From Erwinia billingiae Eb661 (GTDB lineage Bacteria > Pseudomonadota > Gammaproteobacteria > Enterobacterales > Enterobacteriaceae), in NCBI RefSeq assembly GCF_000196615.1, contig NC_014306.1, positions 2,666,001 to 2,730,000 of the forward strand: DNA of 64,000 bases, given 5' to 3'. The first letter of the stretch is position 1. Every line of letters starts with the position of its first letter. This document shows, piece by piece, positions 56,312-64,000 of the stretch. The notes under the pieces were generated by a model. The model made no database searches, was not told the origin of the DNA, and saw nothing but the letters and a program-made list of their open reading frames with translations. The translations under genes and the position numbers were made by a program.

Positions 56312-57160
56312 ATGCAAGCGCAAACACTGCAACGAAAAGTATTACGGACCATCTGCCCAGACGCAAAAGGTCTGATCGCCAAGATCACCAATATTTGCTA
56401 CAAGCACGAGCTGAATATCGTACAGAACAATGAGTTCGTCGATCATCGCACCGGACGCTTTTTCATGCGTACCGAGCTGGAAGGGATATTTAACGACACC
56501 ACGCTGTTGGCGGACCTGGACAGTGCGCTGCCAACCGGCTCCATTCGCGAGTTAAATTCAGCGGGTCGTCGCCGTATCGTTATTCTGGTTACCAAAGAAG
56601 CCCATTGTCTGGGTGATTTGCTGATGAAGAGCACCTACGGCGGGTTGGATGTTGAGATCGCTGCGGTGATTGGTAACCACGAAACCTTGCGCACGCTGGT
56701 TGAGCGTTTTGATATTCCGTTTATCCTGGTCAGCCATGAAGGGCTTTCCCGCGAAGATCACGATAACAATATGGCGGCAGAGATCGATCGCTACCAGCCT
56801 GATTACGTGGTTCTGGCCAAGTATATGCGTGTACTGACCCCAGGATTCGTGCAGCGTTACCCAAATCAGATCATCAACATTCATCATTCGTTCCTGCCCG
56901 CCTTTATTGGTGCACGTCCTTATCATCAGGCGTATGAGCGCGGCGTGAAAATCATCGGTGCGACGGCACACTATGTGAATGATAATCTTGATGAAGGTCC
57001 GATCATCATGCAGGACGTCATCCACGTTGATCACACCTACACGGCAGAAGATATGATGCGTGCAGGCCGTGACGTTGAGAAGAACGCGTTAAGCCGCGCG
57101 CTGTATCAGGTACTGGCGCAACGTGTATTTGTTTACGGCAACCGCACCATTATTCTATAA
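56312..57160 (+). CDS. purU: formyltetrahydrofolate deformylase
   Basis: Hydrolyses 10-formyl-THF to THF and formate, balancing one-carbon pools and providing formate for PurT. The 282-residue protein has an N-terminal ACT domain (LRTICPDAKGLIAKITNICY) that senses Met/Gly in E. coli. The formyltransferase-like domain has NIHHSFLPAFIGARPYHQAY with the catalytic Asn-His, and GATAHYVNDNLDEGPII with its Asp. ATG 56312 (MQAQTLQRKV) is chosen; an open frame from 56180 overlaps ychJ and has no similarity. Confidence 0.95.
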   Translation: MQAQTLQRKVLRTICPDAKGLIAKITNICYKHELNIVQNNEFVDHRTGRFFMRTELEGIFNDTTLLADLDSALPTGSIRELNSAGRRRIVILVTKEAHCLGDLLMKSTYGGLDVEIAAVIGNHETLRTLVERFDIPFILVSHEGLSREDHDNNMAAEIDRYQPDYVVLAKYMRVLTPGFVQRYPNQIINIHHSFLPAFIGARPYHQAYERGVKIIGATAHYVNDNLDEGPIIMQDVIHVDHTYTAEDMMRAGRDVEKNALSRALYQVLAQRVFVYGNRTIIL

Positions 57161-57186
57161 GCAGCAACGCATTTCATTTGTAGCAA

Positions 57187-57217
57187 GGCTGCTGTTTTGT
57201 ATGACAAAGCAGCAGCC
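57187..57217 (+). other. 14-bp hairpin after purU
   Basis: GGCTGCTGTTTTGT and ACAAAGCAGCAGCC pair over 14 bp (one T-G) around an ATG loop, 26 bp after the purU stop. The following bases are A-rich, not T-rich, so it may be a 3' stabiliser or a factor-assisted end and not an intrinsic terminator. Confidence 0.6.
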
Positions 57218-57261
57218 AGAATAAAAAAGCGGCAAACAAACCTTTTTCGTTAAATTCAGGC

Positions 57262-57297
57262 TTTACAGCCTCCTCTCATTTGATATGATGCGCCCCG
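57262..57297 (+). promoter_or_regulatory. tRNA-Tyr promoter, stringent type
   Basis: -35 TTTACA (57262-57267), 16-bp spacer, -10 TATGAT (57284-57289), then the GC-rich discriminator GCGCCCCGC. This closely follows the E. coli tyrT promoter, the model for ppGpp-inhibited stable-RNA promoters. Confidence 0.88.
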
Positions 57298-57363
57298 CTT
57301 ACAGGCACAGCAGCAAGGCCAGTGACTGAAGCGCAGTAATTGAGAAATAAAGCAAAACCCTGT

Positions 57364-57448
57364 GGTGGGGTTCCCGAGTGGCCAAAGGGATCAGACTGTA
57401 AATCTGCCGTCATCGACTTCGAAGGTTCGAATCCTTCCCCCACCACCA
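57364..57448 (+). tRNA. tyrT: tRNA-Tyr (GTA)
   Basis: An 85-base type-II tRNA with long variable arm. It begins GGTGGGGTTCCCGAG, has the anticodon loop ACTGTAAATC (anticodon GTA), T arm GGTTCGAATCC, acceptor CCCCACC and encoded ACCA end. It differs from E. coli tRNA-Tyr at only two positions I could see. Only one copy is present here, whereas E. coli tyrT has two in tandem. The transcript is predicted to have a leader of about 65 nt for RNase P removal. Confidence 0.97.
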
Positions 57449-57862
57449 TCTCATTTATCTCCCGCACTCCTATGCAAAGTACCCTTTTCCATATTCCCCA
57501 CGGGGGAGGATGAGAAGCTTCGACCTCGAAGGTTTGACCCGAAGGGTGAGTCGCAAAGCGACGAAAAATCCTTCCTGCTCCGCAGCCGCGAACTCTTCAC
57601 CTTCTGCATAAACCATCAGACCCGACCAAACATCGCCTTTAATGCTCTGCCAGGCCAGGCATCCTCACATTTAACATCTCCGGTCATCCTAACCTAACCC
57701 TGCCCTTTTATTTTTTACCCTTGGCGCACGCCCCAACTCAACCAACCCCCTACGTCTTTTACTTCCCTTTACCCTACCGACTCCCTCCACTAAATAGGTT
57801 TTTAACTCCCGCTTTTTTTGCTACCATCCGAACCCTGTTTCCTTCGATATCTGGTCAGCACA
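57449..57862. other. tyrT-xthA intergenic region
   Basis: About 410 bp without a protein gene I can support. It holds the tRNA-like repeat at 57512-57572 and, towards xthA, pyrimidine-rich plus-strand sequence with the xthA promoter. No integrase or att-site duplication of a complete tRNA end is seen. Confidence 0.5.
57512..57572 (+). repeat. rtT-like tRNA-Tyr 3' repeat element
   Basis: TTCGACCTCGAAGGTTTGAC resembles the variable/T-arm part of the preceding tRNA-Tyr (ATCGACTTCGAAGGTTCGAA) and is followed by CCGAAGG and a small GTCGC-AAA-GCGAC hairpin. E. coli tyrT is likewise followed by repeats containing the tRNA 3' part, from which the rtT RNA is processed. An equivalent by-product RNA is inferred here. 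Confidence 0.55.
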
Positions 57863-58681
57863 ATGAAATTTGTTTCTTTTAATATCAATGGGCTGCGCGC
57901 CCGTCCGCATCAGCTTGCCGCCATCATTGAGCAGCACCAGCCAGACGTGATTGGCCTGCAAGAAACCAAAGTGCATGACGATATGTTCCCGTTGGAAGAA
58001 GTGTCAAAGCTGGGTTATCACGTCTTCTATCATGGCCAGAAAGGTCACTATGGCGTTGCCCTGTTAACCAAAGACGAGCCTCTTGCCGTACGTCGCGGTT
58101 TTGCCGGCGATGATGAGGAATCTCAGCGCCGGATGATTATGGCCGACATTGCCACGCCTGTGGGTACCCTGACCGTGCTTAACGGCTACTTCCCACAGGG
58201 CGAAAGCCGCGACCACCCGACTAAATTCCCGGCAAAAGAGAAGTTCTACCGCGATCTGCAGAGCTACCTGGAAAACGATCAGAAACCGACAAATCCGGTG
58301 GTGATTATGGGCGACATGAACATCAGTGCCACTGACCTGGATATCGGTATTGGTGAAGATAACCGCAAGCGCTGGCTGCGCACCGGCAAATGTTCATTCC
58401 TGCCAGAAGAGCGTGAGTGGATGGACCGTCTGATGGGTTGGGGACTGGTGGATACCTGGCGCGCAGAGAATGCGGAAGCTAACGATCGCTTCTCGTGGTT
58501 TGATTACCGCTCAAAAGGGTTTGATGATAACCGTGGACTGCGTATCGATCTGGTGCTGGCCAGTCAGCCTCTGGCTGCCCGCTGTGTGGCAACCGGCATC
58601 GACTATGATATTCGCAGTATGGAAAAGCCTTCAGACCATGCGCCAATCTGGGCACAGTTCAACCTGGATGAGGCGAAGTAA
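57863..58681 (+). CDS. xthA: exonuclease III
   Basis: Main AP endonuclease and 3'-5' exonuclease in base-excision repair. The 272-residue protein shows the EEP-family motifs [27 protein letters not shown] with the metal Glu, [22 protein letters not shown], and the final [10 protein letters not shown]. It is slightly longer than E. coli XthA (268). ATG 57863 is chosen; the frame upstream is not conserved. In E. coli xthA is not near tyrT or purU, so gene order breaks here. Confidence 0.96.
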   Translation: MKFVSFNINGLRARPHQLAAIIEQHQPDVIGLQETKVHDDMFPLEEVSKLGYHVFYHGQKGHYGVALLTKDEPLAVRRGFAGDDEESQRRMIMADIATPVGTLTVLNGYFPQGESRDHPTKFPAKEKFYRDLQSYLENDQKPTNPVVIMGDMNISATDLDIGIGEDNRKRWLRTGKCSFLPEEREWMDRLMGWGLVDTWRAENAEANDRFSWFDYRSKGFDDNRGLRIDLVLASQPLAARCVATGIDYDIRSMEKPSDHAPIWAQFNLDEAK

Positions 58682-58774
58682 GTTTCGCCTGGTTCAGACC
58701 GTCAGGTCATCGTGAAAAATAACCACAGAGGCACGGGCTTCTGTGGTTACTATCTCAGAATGCTTAACGGTGGA

Positions 58775-59131
58775 TTACTTGATGGTTTTCCAGATCAGAT
58801 TATTAGTCCCGTAAGATTTTTCATCCCGCGAACACTGTAATAACACCCCTTCCATCTTCACCACCGATCCTTCGGTATAGCTCCGATTTTCGTAGGTGCA
58901 GCAGGTATTGCACGGCGGCTGATTGTTGTTCTGCCCTTGCGTCCAGACTTCCGGCGGCATATCCACCACCACATCCGCATTCGGGCTGTTGCTGTTATTT
59001 CCCTGATTGTTACCGCTATGATTACCGCCGTTATTGCCGTGGCCAGTGCCGAGATTCCAGCCCTCACCGGCGGCATACAACGGGCTCACCAGCAACATCC
59101 CGGCCAGCATTAATGCGCCTGATAATTTCAT
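58775..59131 (-). CDS. ynjH: YnjH-like exported DUF1496 protein
   Basis: A 118-residue exported protein: signal peptide [20 protein letters not shown], then a Gly/Asn-rich, repeat-like stretch (GTGHGNNGGNHSGNNQGNNS). A conserved C-terminal domain has a three-Cys cluster (CNTCCTYENRSYTEGSVV...GVLLQCSRD), which resembles E. coli YnjH (DUF1496), here with a longer Asn/Gly linker. ATG 59131 overlaps the topB stop by one base (TGATG), implying translational coupling with topB. Function is unknown; the cysteines suggest periplasmic disulfides. Confidence 0.82.
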   Translation of the reverse strand: MKLSGALMLAGMLLVSPLYAAGEGWNLGTGHGNNGGNHSGNNQGNNSNSPNADVVVDMPPEVWTQGQNNNQPPCNTCCTYENRSYTEGSVVKMEGVLLQCSRDEKSYGTNNLIWKTIK

Positions 59132-61044
59132 CACTCAGTTTCCTTCGCTTTAGTCGCCTTACGGCGCGGCTTTTTCGGTTCAGCCGCCGGAAGTCCACGG
59201 AAGGCATGCGCAGCAGGTTGCTGCCGTGCCTGATAAATCAGATTATGCAGCGTCTCAACCAGCGGCAACATAAAGTCCTGGTAGCGGCACTGCTTTTCAC
59301 TGATTTTGGTCAGCGTGGATTCCCAATGGGCGGTCATGTCGGGACGCGCCGCCATTTCTGGCAGCGAGTGGATCAGCGCCCGCCCGGCGGGACTGGAGTG
59401 AATATAGCGCCCTTTTTTAAACAAAAAGGCGCGCTTGAACAACAATTCAATAATCCCGGCGCGCGTAGCTTCTGTCCCTAAACCATCGGTCGCACGCAGC
59501 ACTTTCTTTAGATCTTTATCCTGAACAAATCGCGCAATGCCGGTCATCGCAGATAATAAGGTCGCATCGGTGAACGGTCGCGGCGGCTGAGTCTGCTTCT
59601 CTACCACTTCTCCCCGTTCACATAACAGCTCGTCACCTTTGGCAACCACCGGCAGCGGCGTGCCGTCATTTTCCTCATCGCGTTCTTTACTGCCCAACAG
59701 CGATCGCCAGCCGGCCTCCGCCAGGAAGCGAGCCTTGGCGACAAATTTCCCGCCGGCAATATCCAGCTCGATCACGCATTTGCGGTACACGGCATCAGGG
59801 CAGAACTGCATCAGGTATTGCGTGGCAATCAGACGATAAATCGTGCTTTCGTTCTCGGTCAGCCTGACCTGAGAACTTCTGGCTGTCGGGACGATAGCGT
59901 GGTGAGCATCGACCTTTTTGTCATCCCAGCAGCGATTACGGCGATCGCTGTCAAAATCCGCGGGCGGCGTCAGATCGGGTTGATGGGCATTGATGGCGTT
60001 GAGTACCGCATGGCGTCCGGCAAAGTGCTCATCGGGCAGATAGCGACTGTCGGAACGTGGATAGGTGATCAGCTTGTGGGTTTCATACAGCTTCTGGCAG
60101 GTATCCAGCACCGTTTGTGCGCTCATGCCAAAGCGTTTCCCGGCTTCAATCTGCAGGCTGGAAAGGGAGAACGGCAAGGGTGCGGTGTCATTCTCTCTTT
60201 TATCGTTATAGCTGGTGACATTGGCCGGTTGACCACCAATCCGCGCCAGCACATGATCCGCCAGCGGACGGTGCAGCAAACGCCCTTCTTCATCCTGATA
60301 GGGTTCACAAGAATCGCTGGGCTGCCATAAGGCAACAAAGCGTTCATCTTTCGGTGTGACGATATGGGCTTTGACTTCAAAGAAGTCTTTGGCGATGAAG
60401 TTTTCGATCTCCTCATCACGGCGAACCACCAGCCCCAGAACGGGCGTCTGGACACGTCCCACGGACAGCAGGCCATCATAGCCGGCGTTACGGCCCAGCA
60501 AAGTATAGGCGCGCGTCATGTTGATGCCGTACAGCCAGTCGGCCCGTGCTCTCGCCAGGGCGGAAACACACAGCGGGATAAATTCTTTATTCTCGCGCAA
60601 GCGGCTGACGGCTCGCTCCACGGCGGAGGGATTGAGATCGTTAATCAGGCAGCGCTGAACATTGGCGCGCTTTTCCGGCGGCAGAGACAGATAGTCCAGC
60701 ACCTCGTCCACCAGTAGCTGACCTTCACGGTCCGGGTCACCTGCGTGAACCACTTCCGTCGCCTGCTCCAGCAAGCCTTTAATGACGTTCAGCTGTTTTG
60801 CCACTGAGGGACGCGGTTTTAGCTGCCATTTTTCCGGCACGATGGGCAGATCGGCCAGTGACCAACGCGCAAAACGGCTGTTGTAACTGTCTGGTTGCGC
60901 CTGCTCCAACAGGTGACCGACGCACCAGGTGACCATCTGGTCCTGGCCGCAGGCAATAAAACCGTCGCCCCGGCGATGAGGTTTAGGGAGGACATCCGCG
61001 ATAGCGCGGGCAAGACTGGGTTTTTCGGCAATAAACAAACGCAT
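59131..61044 (-). CDS. topB: DNA topoisomerase III
   Basis: Type IA topoisomerase that unlinks replication and recombination intermediates. The 637-residue protein has the Toprim start [20 protein letters not shown], the DxD pair in [16 protein letters not shown], and the active-site Tyr in [17 protein letters not shown]. It ends in a basic tail ([16 protein letters not shown]). It is close to E. coli TopB (653). It lies 16 bp after selD and overlaps ynjH; the order selD-topB is conserved in enterics. Confidence 0.96.
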   Translation of the reverse strand: MRLFIAEKPSLARAIADVLPKPHRRGDGFIACGQDQMVTWCVGHLLEQAQPDSYNSRFARWSLADLPIVPEKWQLKPRPSVAKQLNVIKGLLEQATEVVHAGDPDREGQLLVDEVLDYLSLPPEKRANVQRCLINDLNPSAVERAVSRLRENKEFIPLCVSALARARADWLYGINMTRAYTLLGRNAGYDGLLSVGRVQTPVLGLVVRRDEEIENFIAKDFFEVKAHIVTPKDERFVALWQPSDSCEPYQDEEGRLLHRPLADHVLARIGGQPANVTSYNDKRENDTAPLPFSLSSLQIEAGKRFGMSAQTVLDTCQKLYETHKLITYPRSDSRYLPDEHFAGRHAVLNAINAHQPDLTPPADFDSDRRNRCWDDKKVDAHHAIVPTARSSQVRLTENESTIYRLIATQYLMQFCPDAVYRKCVIELDIAGGKFVAKARFLAEAGWRSLLGSKERDEENDGTPLPVVAKGDELLCERGEVVEKQTQPPRPFTDATLLSAMTGIARFVQDKDLKKVLRATDGLGTEATRAGIIELLFKRAFLFKKGRYIHSSPAGRALIHSLPEMAARPDMTAHWESTLTKISEKQCRYQDFMLPLVETLHNLIYQARQQPAAHAFRGLPAAEPKKPRRKATKAKETE

Positions 61045-61060
61045 CCGGCAGTGACTTCCT

Positions 61061-62107
61061 TCAGGAAACTAATTCAATTAACGCACGTCCGGCACTAGCC
61101 GGCAGCAGTTCCCCGATAGCCGTGAGGGTGATCCCCATTGCCCCGGCGCTTTCGATAACTACCGCTTCCGCTTCAGGTCTGACCGCTAACAGCAGGCCAC
61201 CTGAGGTTTGGGGATCGCATAGCAGTTTACGCTGTTCGTCACGCATTGCGCCCAGTAAATGGCCGTAGCTGGCAAAATTACGATCCGTGCCGCCCGGCAC
61301 GCAGCCTTGCGCAATGTATTCGTCGACGCCAGCCAGTCTTGGCACCCGATCAAACCAGACATTGGCATGCAGGTTGGAGCCGGTGCAGATTTCGCTGAGG
61401 TGGCCCATCAGGCCAAAGCCGGTCACGTCAGTCATCGCGGTCACCCCGTCGATGTCGGCGAAAACCGCGCCCGCGCTGTTCAGCTGGCACATCACTTCCG
61501 TTGCCAGCCCCTGATGTTCAGGCTTGAGTTTTGCGCGTTTTTCCGCGGTGGTCAGCACGCCAATCCCCAGCGGTTTCGTGAGGAAGAGTTTACAGCCGGC
61601 CTGCGCAGAGCTGTTCTTTTTCACTTTATCAGGTGCGATCACGCCGGTGACGGCAAGACCAAAAATCGGCTCGGGTGCGTCAATGGAATGACCGCCCGCC
61701 AGTGAAATCCCCGCCCCGGCGCAGACGCTGCGACCCCCTTCAATCACTTTTCGGGCAATTTCAGGCGCCAGCTTGTCCAGCGGCCAGCCAAGGATCGCAA
61801 TTGCCATGATTGGCTTACCGCCCATCGCGTAGATATCACTGATGGCATTGGTCGCGGCGATACGGCCAAAATCGAACGGATCGTCGACGATTGGCATAAA
61901 GAAGTCGGTGGTGCTGACCACCGCCGTGCCGTTCCCCAGATCGTAGACCGCCGCGTCATCCCGCGTTTCGTTGCCCACCAGCAGATGGGGATCGCTGCGT
62001 AGTGGATGATCGCTGTGCAGTATGGTCTCCAGCACGCTGGGTGAAATCTTACAGCCGCAGCCAGCACCGTGGCTGTACTGCGTCAGGCGTATCGCGTTCT
62101 CACTCAT
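61061..62107 (-). CDS. selD: selenide, water dikinase (selenophosphate synthetase)
   Basis: Makes selenophosphate from selenide and ATP for selenocysteine and selenouridine. The 348-residue protein has the catalytic Cys17 and Lys20 in HGAGCGCK, the metal Asp in [13 protein letters not shown], and [18 protein letters not shown]. The active-site residue is Cys, not selenocysteine. ATG 62107 (MSENAIRL) has a strong GGGAGG ribosome site; an open frame upstream to 62200 lacks support. It implies selenoproteins or 2-selenouridine tRNA modification elsewhere in the genome. Confidence 0.96.
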   Translation of the reverse strand: MSENAIRLTQYSHGAGCGCKISPSVLETILHSDHPLRSDPHLLVGNETRDDAAVYDLGNGTAVVSTTDFFMPIVDDPFDFGRIAATNAISDIYAMGGKPIMAIAILGWPLDKLAPEIARKVIEGGRSVCAGAGISLAGGHSIDAPEPIFGLAVTGVIAPDKVKKNSSAQAGCKLFLTKPLGIGVLTTAEKRAKLKPEHQGLATEVMCQLNSAGAVFADIDGVTAMTDVTGFGLMGHLSEICTGSNLHANVWFDRVPRLAGVDEYIAQGCVPGGTDRNFASYGHLLGAMRDEQRKLLCDPQTSGGLLLAVRPEAEAVVIESAGAMGITLTAIGELLPASAGRALIELVS

Positions 62108-62258
62108 GGGCAACCTCCCTCCTAGTTTACCGGCAATATGGTAGCGCTTTCGTCTGGCGGGAGTAAGTCTCAGGGTATTTTTCCGCGACCGTTCGCTCAT
62201 TATCCCGACAAAAATCAGGGCTGGCGTTCACCCTGACCGTTCAGAAGAGCGTTGTCAC

Positions 62259-62810
62259 TCAGAAATAACGGATAAATGGCGCCGTATCGGGAGGAATAAC
62301 CGTGGTGGAAGATTTTAGCTGCGGCGTGCCAAGGTAGAGGAAACCGACAATCACATCCTGCTCGCGACAGTCGAATGCCTGACGCACATCCTGATGCTCA
62401 GTCCAGGCACCGCTGCGCCAGATGCCGTTGAAGCCCTGAGCAAGAGCCGCCATCTGCATGGCCATCACCGCACAGCCTGCTGAGACAACCTGTTCCCAAT
62501 GCGGAACCTTAGCGTTCTCTTCACAATGTGCCACCACGGTGATGATCATCGGTGCACGGAAAGGCGACTGCTTCGCTTTTTCAATCGCCTTCTCTTCCAT
62601 GCGATCTTCACGCGCAGCATTTTCCAGTAATGCGCTGAAACGCTCACGGCCTTCATTCTCGATGACGATAAAACGCCATGGCTGCATCGTGCCGTGGTCT
62701 GGTGCGCGCATGCCGGCTCGCATGATGTTTTCAAGGGCCTCTCCGGCGGGTGCCGGCTCGCTTAAACGTGACGCGGAACGGCGGTTAACCAATAAATCCA
62801 GAGCGTCCAT
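62259..62810 (-). CDS. ydjA: FMN-dependent nitroreductase family protein YdjA
   Basis: A 183-residue member of the small nitroreductase group, dimeric and FMN-binding. It begins [20 protein letters not shown], with the RRS phosphate-contact motif. [16 protein letters not shown] (FMN contact) and [21 protein letters not shown] follow, as in E. coli YdjA. The physiological electron acceptor is unknown. It lies between selD and divergent sppA, in the order selD-ydjA-sppA known from E. coli. Confidence 0.93.
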   Translation of the reverse strand: MDALDLLVNRRSASRLSEPAPAGEALENIMRAGMRAPDHGTMQPWRFIVIENEGRERFSALLENAAREDRMEEKAIEKAKQSPFRAPMIITVVAHCEENAKVPHWEQVVSAGCAVMAMQMAALAQGFNGIWRSGAWTEHQDVRQAFDCREQDVIVGFLYLGTPQLKSSTTVIPPDTAPFIRYF

Positions 62811-62887
62811 AATTCCTCCTGATAATGAGTTTCATTTAGCTGAAACTAGCACAGGATGATGATTTGTTACAGCATTCCGCTTTTTCC

Positions 62888-62925
62888 TGCTGACAATTTG
62901 GCCCCTGCTATTTAGGATGTCAGCA
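62888..62925. promoter_or_regulatory. inverted repeat in the ydjA-sppA intergenic region
   Basis: TGCTGACA (62888-62895) and TGTCAGCA (62918-62925), perfect 8-bp arms 22 bp apart, centred between divergent ydjA and sppA. It could be a regulator site or an mRNA hairpin in the sppA leader. Confidence 0.4.
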
Positions 62926-63003
62926 TTCCCACCCGGTTTGGGCCGCTCAGCCCGCTGGCATCGCCCCTTTTCCGGGCTTTTTTATCGCGATTATGGAGAT
63001 AAT

Positions 63004-64000
63004 ATGCGCACTTTGTGGCGATTTATCGCTGGATTTTTTAAATGGACCTGGCGATTACTGAATTTCGTCCGGGAATTTATTCTCAACCTGTTTTTAGTGG
63101 TGCTGATCCTGATCTGCGCGGGCATCTATTTCCAGTTCAGCAGCTCTTCAACCCCTGCGGAACCGCAAAAAGGTGCGCTGATTGTTGATCTGAGTGGCGT
63201 GGTGGTTGATAAGCCTTCCGTCAGCAATAAGCTCAGTAAGATCGGCCGTCAGTTACTGGGCTCCAGCAGCGACAAGCTGAAAGAGAACTCGCTGTTTGAC
63301 GTTGTCGATGCCATCCGTCAGGCCAAAGGTGACGCCAATATCACCGGTATGGTCTTAGATCTGCGTGACTTCGCCGGGGCCGATCAGCCTTCCCTGCAGT
63401 ACATCGGCAAAGCGCTGCGCGAATTCCGTGACAGCGGCAAGCAGATTTATGCCACCGGCGACAGCTACAGCCAGGCGCAATATTATCTCGCCAGCTTCGC
63501 CAACAAAATCTACCTTTCTCCGCAGGGAACCGTTGACCTTCACGGCTTTGCCACTAACGGCCTGTACTACAAATCGCTGCTGGATAAGCTGAAAGTCAGC
63601 TCACATGTCTTCCGTGTCGGTACCTATAAATCCGCAGTTGAACCTTTCCTGCGTGACGATATGTCCCCTGCTGCCCGTGATGCAGACAGCCGCTGGATTG
63701 GTGAGCTGTGGCAGAACTACCTCAATACCGTTTCGGCTAACCGCCAGATTACGCCGGAACAGCTGTTCCCTGGCGCGCAGGGCGTGCTGGATGGACTGCA
63801 AAAAGTCGGCGGCGATACTGCGGTGTATGCCAAAGACAGCAAACTGGTTGATGAACTGGCTTCCCGCTCGCTGGTCGATCAACAGCTGACCAAAATCTTC
63901 GGCTGGGATAAGCAGGCTAAAGATTACAAAGGCACCAGCATCTACGATTACCAGGTGAAGGATAACGGCTCAACAGACGGCAATATCGCGGTGATCATGG
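63004..64000 (+). CDS. sppA: signal peptide peptidase SppA, 3' partial
   Basis: Membrane-bound S49 serine peptidase (protease IV) that degrades cleaved signal peptides. The visible 332 residues begin MRTLWRFIAGFFKWTWRLLN after a GGAG ribosome site, followed by one membrane helix (LFLVVLILICAGIYF). The first of the two S49 domains contains LIVDLSGVVVDKP and the catalytic Lys region FRVGTYKSAVEPFLRDDMSP. The catalytic Ser domain lies beyond the window edge. It is a homologue of sohB at 14817. Confidence 0.95.
   Translation, partial: MRTLWRFIAGFFKWTWRLLNFVREFILNLFLVVLILICAGIYFQFSSSSTPAEPQKGALIVDLSGVVVDKPSVSNKLSKIGRQLLGSSSDKLKENSLFDVVDAIRQAKGDANITGMVLDLRDFAGADQPSLQYIGKALREFRDSGKQIYATGDSYSQAQYYLASFANKIYLSPQGTVDLHGFATNGLYYKSLLDKLKVSSHVFRVGTYKSAVEPFLRDDMSPAARDADSRWIGELWQNYLNTVSANRQITPEQLFPGAQGVLDGLQKVGGDTAVYAKDSKLVDELASRSLVDQQLTKIFGWDKQAKDYKGTSIYDYQVKDNGSTDGNIAVIM

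Noticed and set aside
57276..57467. 63-codon minus-strand frame over the tyrT region
   Set aside because: It is the antisense of the tRNA gene and its promoter; any similarity in databases would come from mis-annotated tRNA antisense frames.
57449..57862. Genomic island inserted at tRNA-Tyr
   Set aside because: No integrase, no direct repeat of the complete tRNA 3' end farther downstream, and only core genes follow.

Overview
The window reads as a chromosomal segment of an enteric gammaproteobacterium, most likely Erwiniaceae (Erwinia or Pantoea). The reasons are the strong protein similarity and gene order shared with the E. coli osmB-to-adhE region, trpG and trpD kept as separate genes, two tandem oppA genes, and a uge-ugd-galU cluster next to hns. 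This assignment comes from recalled family sequences and not from a database search. Almost all of the window is housekeeping core; I found no CRISPR array, prophage, insertion sequence or integrase.

Layout. 1-990: the 3' part of a Pro/Gln-rich protein with 72-bp tandem repeats, followed by a small exported protein; both are lineage-specific. 1.3-9 kb: osmB, yciH-pyrF, lapBA, pgpB, ribA, acnA. 9.1-9.8 kb: three very small genes (ymiC, a yciX-like gene, ymiA) on the minus strand between acnA and cysB. 10.2-18.5 kb: cysB, topA, yciN, sohB, yciK-btuR, rluB. 18.5-20 kb: an AT-rich stretch with a lineage-specific lipoprotein that carries a trypsin-like catalytic triad. 20.1-28.5 kb: yciO, trpH, then the trp operon with operator, leader peptide, attenuator, trpE, trpG, trpD, trpCF, trpB and trpA. 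trpE is split by one extra G at 22708-22710. 28.6-33.1 kb: a BON-domain lipoprotein, ompW with an FNR box, yciC-yciB-yciA, tonB, yciI. 33.1-34.6 kb: an accessory gap holding large inverted repeats, an orphan gene where E. coli has kch, and yciY. 34.6-45.2 kb: cls, yciU, oppABCDF with a second oppA, ychE. 45.7-57.2 kb: adhE, tdk, hns, uge-ugd-galU, rssB-rssA, ychJ, purU. 57.3 kb to the end: tRNA-Tyr with a stringent-type promoter and a tRNA-like downstream repeat, xthA, ynjH-topB-selD, ydjA, and the 5' part of sppA.

How the genes fit together. The trp block makes tryptophan from chorismate and has both TrpR-operator and attenuation signals, but as read it lacks an intact anthranilate synthase component I. 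The opp block imports oligopeptides through one shared ABC core, apparently with two alternative binding proteins. galU, ugd and uge form a route from glucose-1-phosphate to UDP-galacturonate for surface polysaccharide. lapA/lapB, pgpB and cls act in envelope lipid balance. rssB and hns are global regulators. The most notable points are the trpE frameshift, the protease-like lipoprotein at the yciQ position, the small-protein cluster beside cysB, and the structured accessory gap between yciI and cls.
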